From contig JADFWF010000315.1 in the NCBI GenBank assembly GCA_015222965.1, positions 1 through 5,777 on the forward strand: 5,777 nucleotides of DNA, in the 5' to 3' direction. Origin of the DNA: Pseudomonadota bacterium. Lineage in GTDB: Bacteria; Pseudomonadota; Gammaproteobacteria; SZUA-229. The notes below the pieces were generated by a model, which was not told the DNA's origin, made no database searches, and saw only the letters and a list, made by a program, of their open reading frames with translations. Made by a program: the position numbers and the translations under genes. Shown here one piece after another: positions 1-5,777 of this stretch. Position 1 is the stretch's first letter. Every line of letters begins with the position of its first letter.

Positions 1-732
1 AACGAAGGCAAATCACTCAGTAAATTCTGCAAACAGTTCAAGCCGCATCTTGTCGGCGCGCTAAAAAAGAACCGCCTGCTATCTGCGCATGCCAGATGGC
101 GTTTACATCTATTTTTTACTGACTCACTTCACGTAAGCATCGGTATTGCACCAATCGATAACAGCTCCGCTAACAGTATGGGCATCATCAGGCTGAAGAT
201 GCCAGGCAAAGCACCCAGCCGTTCCACATTAAAAATGGAGGAAGCGATACACTGGTTTTTATCACCGGAGCAACAGACAGTCTTGATCAGCAATGGCATG
301 ACCGTGGTTGACCTGGGTGCGGCACCCGGCGGCTGGACATGGCAGTTTGTAAAACGTGACTGCCTGGTCACTGCCATCGACAATGGTCCGATGGATGACG
401 AGTTAATGAGAACCGGCATGGTCGAACATCTACAGACAGATGCCTTCACTTACGCACCGAAGAAAAAAATCGACTGGCTTGTCTGCGACATGGCAGAAAG
501 GCCGCTACACGTCAGCCGCCTGATATCTCGCTGGTTTACCAACAAGCAATGCAGGCATGCGATATTCAATTTAAAATTACCGATGAAAAAACGCCTTGCC
601 GCTGTGCATGAATGTATCGACCTGCTCCATCAGAATCTGACAGAAGCCAATATCAAACACACTATCCAGGCGAAACACCTTTATCACGACCGCGAAGAGA
701 TTACTGTGTGTATAGCAACCTCAAAAAACTAA
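1..732 (+). CDS. rlmM: 23S rRNA 2'-O-ribose methyltransferase RlmM, 5'-truncated by window edge
   Basis: This is the C-terminal 243 residues of RlmM, the cytoplasmic SAM-dependent enzyme that methylates the 2'-OH of C2498 in E. coli 23S rRNA. The frame is open from base 1 to TAA at 730-732. The ATG at 178 is internal, because the preceding 59 codons (NEGKSLSKFC onward) also match the family. E. coli RlmM has about 366 residues, so roughly the first 110-120, including most of the THUMP-like N-terminal domain, lie outside the window. Visible family signatures in window residue numbers are: MGIIRLKMPGKAPSRSTLK (60-78), ending in the likely catalytic lysine K78; the SAM-binding motif VDLGAAPGGW (103-112); VCDMAE with D163; FNLKLPMKK with K192; and LYHDREEITV with the DREE acids at 230-233. 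These fit the K-D-K-E arrangement of FtsJ/RrmJ-type methyltransferases. The stop lies 7 bp before a large inverted repeat. The assignment is very secure; only the missing 5' part is unknown. Confidence 0.96.
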   Translation, partial: NEGKSLSKFCKQFKPHLVGALKKNRLLSAHARWRLHLFFTDSLHVSIGIAPIDNSSANSMGIIRLKMPGKAPSRSTLKMEEAIHWFLSPEQQTVLISNGMTVVDLGAAPGGWTWQFVKRDCLVTAIDNGPMDDELMRTGMVEHLQTDAFTYAPKKKIDWLVCDMAERPLHVSRLISRWFTNKQCRHAIFNLKLPMKKRLAAVHECIDLLHQNLTEANIKHTIQAKHLYHDREEITVCIATSKN

Positions 733-739
733 AAACTCT

Positions 740-860
740 TAGTCCGCAGATGAACGCAAATAGACGCAAATAAAAAAACAAAACATCTTAAACCTGTCAT
801 TCAGGATGACATTTAGTATTTACGCTATTTTTGCGTCTATTTGCGTTCATCTGCGGACTA
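740..860. repeat. Long perfect inverted repeat (31-nt arms, 59-nt spacer), REP/MITE-like
   Basis: The left arm 740-770 begins TAGTCCGCAGATGAACGC and is the exact reverse complement of the right arm 830-860, which ends GCGTTCATCTGCGGACTA. The 59-nt spacer (771-829) is AT-rich, has no coding potential, and holds a small hairpin (TGTCAT 795-800 with ATGACA 806-811). Each arm also contains a tandem 10-mer (ACGCAAATAG then ACGCAAATAA on the left). From memory, sequences built on CCGCAGATGAACGC are dispersed intergenic repeats in many proteobacterial genomes, so this is probably a mobile or REP-like element rather than part of either neighbour. No T-tract follows the right arm (TATTCTTG), so it is not a canonical terminator for rlmM, though such a stem would form in RNA and could block 3' exonucleases. 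No flanking target duplication is obvious. Confidence 0.85.
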
Positions 861-865
861 TATTC

Positions 866-903
866 TTGTCAAATTAGACAATAGACTTCACATTTGGTCA
901 AAT
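866..903. promoter_or_regulatory. Two operator-like dyads sharing GTCAAAT upstream of the cbbQ-type gene
   Basis: The first dyad, TTGTCAAATTAGACAA (866-881), is palindromic at 7 of 8 base pairs. The second, ATTTGGTCAAAT (892-903), is palindromic at 5 of 6. Both contain GTCAAAT, at 868-874 and 897-903, 29 bp apart, so nearly on the same helix face. They lie between the inverted repeat and the start codon at 935, where a regulator of the two-gene operon would bind. The first also fits a loose T-N11-A LysR-type pattern, which would suit a CbbR-like regulator, but that pattern is very permissive. TTGTCA (866-871) could serve as a -35 box, but only weak -10 boxes follow at proper spacing. The dyads are seen directly; their function is inference. 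Confidence 0.3.
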
Positions 904-934
904 ACAGGCAACCTAACCTCCATCAATAACAACT

Positions 935-1747
935 ATGCAAAGCAAAGCTCTTAAACCCGAAGAATATTTCATCAAAGACGAACCTTATTACCAGTCCGTC
1001 GGTGATGAGATTGCAATCTTTGAAGCCGCCTATAAACAATCGCTGCCCATACTATTAAAAGGCCCTACTGGCTGCGGAAAAACGCGCTTCATGGAACACA
1101 TGGCATGGCGTCTTAAAAGACCGCTGATCACTGTTTCATGTCACGATGACCTGACCGCTTCTGACCTGGTCGGCCGTTTTTTAATCTCAGGCGGCGAAAC
1201 GGTATGGGTCGATGGCCCCCTGGCACGTTCTGTTCGTAACGGTGCTATCTGTTACCTCGATGAGATCGTCGAGGCACGTAAAGACACCACCGTAGTCATC
1301 CACCCGCTTGCTGATGACCGGCGCGTATTACCTATGGAAAAAGTTGGTGAAATAATAGAAGCCACACCAGAGTTCTGCCTGGCGATCTCATATAACCCGG
1401 GTTACCAGAGCGTGATGAAAGATCTGAAACAGAGTACCCGTCAACGTTTTGTCGCACTGGAATTCGATTATCCGGATGCAGCGCTGGAAGCTGAGATCAT
1501 CATCAAGGAAACAGACATCGATGCTGCAACCGCCAATCTGCTGGTCAAGTTTGCACACATGACTCGCGATCTTAAAGGCAGCGGGTTAGACGAAGGCGCT
1601 TCTACGCGTTTACTGGTACACGCTGCAAAACTTATTCACGAAGGCATCTCACCCGTGGTTGCCTGTAAAACAGCAATCTCTCAGGCTTTGACCGATGACG
1701 CGGACATGATGGTTGCCATGCATGAACTGTCTTCTTCATTATTTTAA
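935..1747 (+). CDS. cbbQ: CbbQ/NorQ-type MoxR AAA+ ATPase (probable RuBisCO activase motor subunit)
   Basis: This is a complete 270-residue cytoplasmic AAA+ ATPase of the MoxR group, the usual length for CbbQ/NorQ. CbbQ forms a hexameric ring that, with CbbO, uses ATP to remove inhibitory sugar phosphates from RuBisCO; NorQ does a comparable activation job for nitric oxide reductase. Visible motifs are Walker A GPTGCGKT (43-50), Walker B ICYLDE (105-110), the family stretch EARKDTTVVIHPLADDRR (113-130), sensor 1 asparagine N154 in SYNPGYQS, arginine-finger candidates R169/R171 in QSTRQRF, and the sensor 2 arginine R225 in GASTRLL. No ATPase residue is missing. The start is fixed: an in-frame TAA at 914-916 leaves no other ATG, GTG or TTG before 935. 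There is no clear Shine-Dalgarno sequence. The gene ends in TAATAA and is followed 15 bp later by the partner vWA gene. CbbQ is preferred over NorQ by overall resemblance from memory; with no RuBisCO or nor gene in view, the substrate is not proven. Confidence 0.85.
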   Translation: MQSKALKPEEYFIKDEPYYQSVGDEIAIFEAAYKQSLPILLKGPTGCGKTRFMEHMAWRLKRPLITVSCHDDLTASDLVGRFLISGGETVWVDGPLARSVRNGAICYLDEIVEARKDTTVVIHPLADDRRVLPMEKVGEIIEATPEFCLAISYNPGYQSVMKDLKQSTRQRFVALEFDYPDAALEAEIIIKETDIDAATANLLVKFAHMTRDLKGSGLDEGASTRLLVHAAKLIHEGISPVVACKTAISQALTDDADMMVAMHELSSSLF

Positions 1748-1762
1748 TAAAACCAGAAAAAC

Positions 1763-3919
1763 ATGCCCCGCCCTGCACTTACTTTTGAAGAGATCACCGA
1801 AGTCGTTGATGTGTACTTCGATGCTGAATTCACTTTTATCAAAAGCGAAGATGCTGCAGAACTCATCGTAAAGCAAACTCGCAGCGTTCAGGATTTCATC
1901 TTAAATTTATGTAAACGTATCGCAGCAACCAATGAAGAACTAGCGTTCCAGTTCACCCTTAATTCCATCCGGGCGCTGGAAGCCATGGACCAGCACATGG
2001 TCGAAGCATGGGCCATGACAGCGACAGACAACTACGATCGCAAAGGTCTTGCACCTGCGATGACGGTTATCCGCGATCTGGACAATTACGTGCACACCGC
2101 ACATATCAATGCTTGTGGCGCAGTCCTGGATGAAGAGATGTCTGTATTACTGCCATTTGTTCAAGGACTCTCCGGCCGGAAATTAAAAATAGCGGAGTCT
2201 GAAGACAACCTCGCCTATACAGACACCGAAACAATATTTCTTCCTGCGATCACCGCCCTGCTCGAAGAATCTAAGGATAACTTTTTAATCTACAAAGCAA
2301 CCGTCGCCTTCCTCTGGGCACAGATTCAGTTTGGCACATTTCGACTTCCCTTTGATACAGCACTTGAGTGTAAAGACCCGGAAACACAATTAAAAAAGAT
2401 AACCGCACTGGAAACCATAAGGCTGGAAGCATGCATCAAACGTGAACTGCCCGGTCTGTACCGGGACATGCAGTCGCTAAAACAAAAAACTACCGATTCC
2501 GTTGAACAGGCCCTTCCAGAAAACTGGCAGCACATCGTAGAAAAACTCTCTGCTGAACATGCAAACGTCGATGATACCTTGCATTGTTTAACTTTGATCG
2601 ATGACGACCAGCTCCCGGACCCCTGTTGCTTTCAGGGCACATTTAAGCTTGATCAAGTCGCCGACGTCATGCAGAAGCGCATCGAAAAAGAAAAAGCTTA
2701 TTTTCGGATAACATTGAGCGAGCTTGCCAAAGAGTCGCTGAAAAAAAACAACGACACGTCTGATGACGAACCTGAAATTGATGCCGACACAACTTTCAAT
2801 GTTCGAAAAAATGTCGATAGCGAAAACATGCAACAAAACAATCCAGGCACTATAGAGCTGGAGCTCGAGGGTGAACTGGTAGCGATACCCGACCATGTTC
2901 AGGAACTAATAACCTCTATCATCGTTGATTTTGGCGAGATACCGCCTGAACATCTTCACGCAGCCGGCCCCGGCGAATACGATCTAAAAAAATATGAAGA
3001 AGACATGCTCAACCCGGACGACGTCTGGCAAGGCACTTATCATGTGGAAGGTGCAGAGTTATATAATGAGTGGAATTTCAAACGCCAGCACTACCATAAA
3101 AACTGGTGCGTACTGCGTGAGCTTGATATTAAACCCAAATATGATGACTTCGTAACAACCACATTAGACAAACATAAAGGCCTGTTAAAGAGCCTTCGTC
3201 ATACTTTTGAAATCTTACGCGGTGAAGATAAATTACTTAAACGACAGGCCTACGGTGACGACATAGATATCGATGCTTTAGTCGAAGCCTATGGCGATGT
3301 AAAAAGCGGCATGGAGATGACCGACCGTCTGTTCACCAAGATGCACAAGGAAGAAAGAAACGTTGCCGTCATGTTCATGGTTGATATGAGCGGTTCGACC
3401 AAAGGCTGGATAAACGATGCAGAACGCGAATCTCTAATTTTACTCTCAGAAGTAATCCAGATATTGGGGGACCGTTTTGCGATCTATGGTTTCTCAGGCG
3501 TCACCCGCACGCGCTGCGAGTTATACAAGATAAAAGCCTTCGATGAAGAGTATGACGATGAGATCAAAGCGCGCATCTCTAACATACAGCCAAAAGATTA
3601 CACGCGCATGGGTGTATTCATTCGTCACATGACGCGCATCTTTAACGAAGTCGAGGCATCGACAAAATTACTCATCACCATCTCCGATGGCAAACCGGAT
3701 GACTACGATACCTATCGCGGCGAGTACGGTGTAGAAGACACACGGCAGGCGTTATACGAAGCCCATCGCGACGGCATTCATCCCTACTGTATAACCATCG
3801 ATGAAGAAGCGCGTGATTACCTGCCGCATATGTATGGCGCCGCGAATTATTCGGTGATTGACGATGTGGCGCAGTTGCCGCTTAAGGTTTCGGATATTTA
3901 TCGTAGGCTGACGACGTGA
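1763..3919 (+). CDS. cbbO: CbbO/NorD-type von Willebrand factor A protein, adaptor of the CbbQ-type ATPase
   Basis: This complete 718-residue cytoplasmic protein is the expected partner of the upstream AAA+ ATPase. In CbbQO activases, the vWA subunit docks on the ATPase ring and recruits the target through its metal-binding MIDAS site. The C-terminal vWA domain (from about residue 530) has an intact MIDAS: D541-M-S543-G-S545, T614 in DYTRMG, and D642 in ISDGKPDDYD. It ends with DIYRRLTT, typical of the group. The N-terminal half (about 1-320) appears helical and lacks any motif I can name. A charged, low-complexity linker rich in D, E and N spans about 327-344 (KKNNDTSDDEPEIDADTT). No signal peptide or membrane segment is visible. 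An in-frame TAA at 1748-1750 fixes the start at ATG 1763; the ribosome binding site is poor (CAGAAAA). The 15-bp gap and matching frame imply one operon. Length lies between typical NorD (about 630) and CbbO (about 780), both recalled from memory. Family membership is firm; the CbbO rather than NorD role is likely but unproven. Confidence 0.78.
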   Translation: MPRPALTFEEITEVVDVYFDAEFTFIKSEDAAELIVKQTRSVQDFILNLCKRIAATNEELAFQFTLNSIRALEAMDQHMVEAWAMTATDNYDRKGLAPAMTVIRDLDNYVHTAHINACGAVLDEEMSVLLPFVQGLSGRKLKIAESEDNLAYTDTETIFLPAITALLEESKDNFLIYKATVAFLWAQIQFGTFRLPFDTALECKDPETQLKKITALETIRLEACIKRELPGLYRDMQSLKQKTTDSVEQALPENWQHIVEKLSAEHANVDDTLHCLTLIDDDQLPDPCCFQGTFKLDQVADVMQKRIEKEKAYFRITLSELAKESLKKNNDTSDDEPEIDADTTFNVRKNVDSENMQQNNPGTIELELEGELVAIPDHVQELITSIIVDFGEIPPEHLHAAGPGEYDLKKYEEDMLNPDDVWQGTYHVEGAELYNEWNFKRQHYHKNWCVLRELDIKPKYDDFVTTTLDKHKGLLKSLRHTFEILRGEDKLLKRQAYGDDIDIDALVEAYGDVKSGMEMTDRLFTKMHKEERNVAVMFMVDMSGSTKGWINDAERESLILLSEVIQILGDRFAIYGFSGVTRTRCELYKIKAFDEEYDDEIKARISNIQPKDYTRMGVFIRHMTRIFNEVEASTKLLITISDGKPDDYDTYRGEYGVEDTRQALYEAHRDGIHPYCITIDEEARDYLPHMYGAANYSVIDDVAQLPLKVSDIYRRLTT

Positions 3920-3970
3920 CTGCGTCAAATGAATAATGAAATTGTAAATTACCGGGCAGAAAATTTAACT

Positions 3971-3996
3971 GTTTTTAAGTTTTGTTTTTAAATTTT
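3971..3996. repeat. 13-bp tandem duplication in the AT-rich spacer
   Basis: GTTTTTAAGTTTT (3971-3983) is followed directly by GTTTTTAAATTTT (3984-3996), with 12 of 13 bases identical. It lies between the vWA gene and sbcB and runs into the heptamer repeat that follows. T-rich + strand RNA here could help release transcripts leaving the upstream operon, but no GC-rich stem precedes it, so it is not called as a terminator. Confidence 0.6.
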
Positions 3997-4021
3997 TCAC
4001 TTTTCATTTTTCATTTTTCAT
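3994..4021. repeat. Four tandem heptamers TTTTCAC/TTTTCAT
   Basis: One TTTTCAC (3994-4000) is followed by three exact TTTTCAT units (4001-4007, 4008-4014, 4015-4021). It is a simple-sequence array, prone to change copy number by polymerase slippage. It sits just upstream of the -10-like box of sbcB, so it could supply the -35 region; the effect on expression is not known. Confidence 0.8.
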
Positions 4022-4031
4022 TTACTATAAG
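4003..4031 (+). promoter_or_regulatory. Possible sigma70 promoter of sbcB
   Basis: TATAAG (4026-4031) matches the -10 consensus at five of six positions. At 17 bp spacing the only -35-like sequence is TTCATT (4003-4008), which falls inside the heptamer array and is weak. Transcription would start near 4038, giving a leader of about 48 nt. The AT-rich context makes chance matches common, so this is a tentative call. Confidence 0.35.
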
Positions 4032-4074
4032 TACACACCACAATTTCTGGCCACCTCGTAACATAAAACAATAC

Positions 4075-4079
4075 AAGGA
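4075..4079 (+). promoter_or_regulatory. Ribosome binding site of sbcB
   Basis: AAGGA lies 6 nt before ATG 4086, an ideal Shine-Dalgarno arrangement. Together with an in-frame TAA at 4059-4061 it fixes the sbcB start. It contrasts with the two upstream operon genes, which have no good site. Confidence 0.8.
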
Positions 4080-4085
4080 CTTAAT

Positions 4086-5516
4086 ATGAGCAACACCATC
4101 TACTGGTACGACTTCGAAACCTTCGGCATAGACCCTAAATACGATCGTCTGTCACAATTTGCCGGTATTCGTACGGATGAAGACTTGAATATCATCAGCG
4201 ACCCGCTCACCTTATATTGCAAACCAGCAGATGACTGTCTGCCTGACCCGGGCGCCTGCATGATTACCGGCATCACCCCGCAAAAAGCGCTGGCTGACGG
4301 CATCAATGAAGTTGAATTTATCTCTGCCATTCACCAGGAGTTCTCAACACCCGGTACCTGTGTTGCCGGTTTTAATAACATACGCTTCGATGATGAATTT
4401 ACCCGTAATACACTGTACCGTAATTTCTTTAATGCCTACGCGCATGAGTGGCAGCATGGAAATTCACGCTGGGACATCATAGACACTGTACGTTTGACCC
4501 GGGCGTTACGGCCTGAAGGCATCAACTGGCCCGAACAGGATGGCCGGCCCAGCATCCGACTGGAGCTGCTGACCAAAGCCAACGATATATCGCATGAAGC
4601 CGCGCACGATGCGATGTCCGATGTTTATGCCACGATTGCTGTCGCCAAACTGATCAGAGAAAAACAGCCGCGACTCTATAAGTATGTCTATGACATGCGC
4701 AAAAAAACCGAAGTCAGCAAACTCATCAACCTGCGCACACATGAAACTATCCTCCACGTCTCCTCACGCTATTCAGCTGAACGCGGTGCGATTGCCATGG
4801 TCATGCCGATCTGCCAGCACCCGGTAAACAAAAACAGTTTTATCGTTTATGACCTGGAGGTGCATCCCGAAGAGTTTCTTAATACTGATGCAGAAGAGAT
4901 GGCGGCCAGATTATATACACCCGCTAAAGATTTACCGGAGGGCATAAAACGTATTCCGCTAAAACAGATTCACATCAATAAGTGTCCGGTAATCGTACCT
5001 CTAAAGACCATGGACGAAAACGCAGCACAGAGACTGAAAATTGATACCGACCTCTGCCAGCAGCACCGTGAACTTATCCTGCAACATATCGATGCGTTTG
5101 CAGCCAAAACCACCGCCGTCTTCAAGCAGAGTGATTTCCCCGAAGTCAGCGACCCGGATGGCCAGTTATACTCCGGTGGTTTTTTCAGTCGTGATGATAC
5201 TCAGCGCATAGACAGCATTCGAAATACGCATGTTGATGAACTCGCCAACCTGCATTTTAATTTCGATGACGCACGCCTGGAAGAAATGTTATTTCGCTTC
5301 CGTGCCAGAAACTATCCAGAAACACTTAGTGAGCAGGAACGCAAGCAATGGAATGACTACCGCCACGACAAATTCAACAACCCGGCGACCTCCCACCGCA
5401 CAAGAAACCAGTTTTTGGCAGAAATTGAAGCCATTCAGCAGTCGCCAGACACCGTTGGCAGCCAATTAGCACTGCTTGAAGACTTGCTTGCGTATGCTGA
5501 GTCAATAAAAGTATAA
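4086..5516 (+). CDS. sbcB: Exodeoxyribonuclease I (ExoI, SbcB)
   Basis: This complete 476-residue protein is almost exactly the length of E. coli ExoI (475). It is a cytoplasmic Mg2+-dependent exonuclease that degrades single-stranded DNA 3' to 5' and acts in recombination, mismatch repair and clean-up of ends. The N-terminal DEDDh nuclease domain keeps all catalytic residues: D9 and E11 in YDFET, D102 in NNIRFDDEFTR, H174 and D179 in HDAMSDVYATIA; these match D15, E17, D108, H181 and D186 of E. coli. Strong family stretches also include SRWDIIDTVR, ALRPEGINWPE and LTKAND. The SH3-like middle and helical C-terminal parts are present, with HINKCPV (about 298-304), QLYSGGFFS and FRARNYPETL matching E. 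coli counterparts. The gene appears to be a single transcription unit with its own ribosome binding site; no hairpin terminator is evident after the stop. Identification is secure. Confidence 0.97.
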   Translation: MSNTIYWYDFETFGIDPKYDRLSQFAGIRTDEDLNIISDPLTLYCKPADDCLPDPGACMITGITPQKALADGINEVEFISAIHQEFSTPGTCVAGFNNIRFDDEFTRNTLYRNFFNAYAHEWQHGNSRWDIIDTVRLTRALRPEGINWPEQDGRPSIRLELLTKANDISHEAAHDAMSDVYATIAVAKLIREKQPRLYKYVYDMRKKTEVSKLINLRTHETILHVSSRYSAERGAIAMVMPICQHPVNKNSFIVYDLEVHPEEFLNTDAEEMAARLYTPAKDLPEGIKRIPLKQIHINKCPVIVPLKTMDENAAQRLKIDTDLCQQHRELILQHIDAFAAKTTAVFKQSDFPEVSDPDGQLYSGGFFSRDDTQRIDSIRNTHVDELANLHFNFDDARLEEMLFRFRARNYPETLSEQERKQWNDYRHDKFNNPATSHRTRNQFLAEIEAIQQSPDTVGSQLALLEDLLAYAESIKV

Positions 5517-5587
5517 TCATTCTAAAACTCAAAAACCATACAAAACATATAGTTACGTTATTACAGATGATAAATATCAATTAGTTA

Positions 5588-5616
5588 TTGCTTATATTAG
5601 CATCTTATTATATACT
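5588..5616 (+). promoter_or_regulatory. Sigma70-like promoter for the secreted-protein gene
   Basis: TTGCTT (5588-5593), a 17-bp spacer and TATACT (5611-5616, five of six consensus bases) form the best promoter match in the window. Transcription would begin near 5623, leaving an untranslated leader of about 74 nt before ATG 5697. The leader has no strong structure by eye: only a 4-bp GGTC/GGCC stem at 5626-5638 and a T-run at 5654-5661. The rest of the spacer between sbcB and this gene (5517-5587) holds nothing I can name. Confidence 0.55.
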
Positions 5617-5684
5617 TCCCTCACTGGTCGTAACGGCCTAAGCGCATGAACTTATTTTTTTAATATTGCTGTAAAACAAACTTT

Positions 5685-5689
5685 GAGGG
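5685..5689 (+). promoter_or_regulatory. Ribosome binding site of the secreted-protein gene
   Basis: GAGGG lies 7 nt before ATG 5697. It supports that start and suggests efficient translation. Confidence 0.7.
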
Positions 5690-5696
5690 TTTAACA

Positions 5697-5777
5697 ATGA
5701 AAACATTACAAACTATTGCTGCTGCAACTATCTTAGCAACTTCTACTGCTGTTTCTGCTGATTGGGATATGCCTTTC
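5697..5777 (+). CDS. Secreted protein, N-terminus only; possibly sulfur globule-like
   Basis: Only 27 codons lie in the window; the gene runs off the right edge. They encode a clear Sec signal peptide: a short positive start (MKTLQT), a hydrophobic core (IAAATILATSTAV), and a signal peptidase I site after V-S-A at residues 19-21. The mature protein begins DWDMPF. The product is therefore exported to the periplasm or beyond. A mature start of this kind, with acidic, aromatic and methionine residues, recalls small sulfur globule family proteins of sulfur-oxidising gammaproteobacteria, but six residues cannot settle this and the resemblance is from memory. A well-placed GAGGG site and a good promoter upstream suggest substantial expression as an independent unit. 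The gene call is firm; the function is a guess. Confidence 0.8.
   Translation, partial: MKTLQTIAAATILATSTAVSADWDMPF

Noticed and set aside
129..449. Minus-strand open frame of 106 codons inside rlmM
   Set aside because: It overlaps well-conserved RlmM coding sequence, shows no recognisable motif, and is best explained as a shadow of the real frame.
178..732. A short, complete methyltransferase starting at ATG 178
   Set aside because: The frame is open to base 1, and residues encoded before 178 match RlmM, so the gene is cut by the window rather than short.
740..860. Inverted repeat as an intrinsic terminator of rlmM
   Set aside because: No T-tract follows the right arm on the + strand, and the 59-nt loop is far too long. 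On the minus strand a T-run does follow the stem, but no convergent gene exists.
740..860. Inverted repeat as CRISPR or insertion-sequence ends
   Set aside because: There are only two copies in opposite orientation, with no spacers in series and no transposase between them.
2741..2748. Run of eight A in the vWA gene as a programmed frameshift site
   Set aside because: The main frame stays open and conserved through to the MIDAS domain, and no useful alternative frame or downstream stimulatory structure was seen.
2588..2896. Minus-strand open frame of 102 codons rich in F, V and I inside the vWA gene
   Set aside because: Its apparent hydrophobic segments are the complement of the charged, A-rich linker coding region; no start signal or family match was seen.
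5517..5587. Terminator after sbcB
   Set aside because: The region is AT-rich with no GC-containing stem followed by a T-run; nothing supports an intrinsic terminator.

Overview
The window looks like chromosomal DNA of a gammaproteobacterium. RlmM and SbcB (exonuclease I) are typical of that class, and both proteins here align closely, from memory, with the E. coli proteins over their whole visible length. A CbbQ/CbbO-type (MoxR AAA+ ATPase plus von Willebrand A) pair suggests an autotrophic, possibly sulfur-oxidising, member of the class. This lifestyle is an inference, because no RuBisCO, sox, dsr or nor gene lies in the window. Base composition is moderate and fairly even across the genes.

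Layout, all genes on the + strand: (1) 1-732, the 3' two thirds of rlmM, cut by the window edge. (2) 733-934, an intergenic region dominated by a long perfect inverted repeat (31-nt arms, 740-770 and 830-860), followed by two small operator-like dyads sharing the core GTCAAAT. (3) 935-3919, a two-gene operon of a CbbQ-type ATPase and a CbbO-type vWA protein, 15 bp apart and in the same reading frame. (4) 3920-4085, an AT-rich spacer with two adjoining short tandem repeats, a weak promoter and a clear ribosome binding site. (5) 4086-5516, complete sbcB. (6) 5517-5696, a spacer with the best sigma70-like promoter in the window. (7) 5697-5777, the first 27 codons of a secreted protein cut by the window end; its mature start is reminiscent of sulfur globule proteins.

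The housekeeping genes (rlmM: 23S rRNA 2'-O-methylation; sbcB: 3'-5' single-strand DNA exonuclease) probably have no functional link with the ATPase pair. The CbbQ/CbbO pair should form one remodelling machine: a ring ATPase delivered to its target by the vWA subunit. The target is classically inhibited RuBisCO, or in the related NorQ/NorD case nitric oxide reductase. The most noteworthy points are the pair standing between housekeeping genes with no target gene nearby, the perfect inverted repeat before it, and the secreted protein at the right edge. I saw no CRISPR array, tRNA, rRNA, transposase or obvious defence system.
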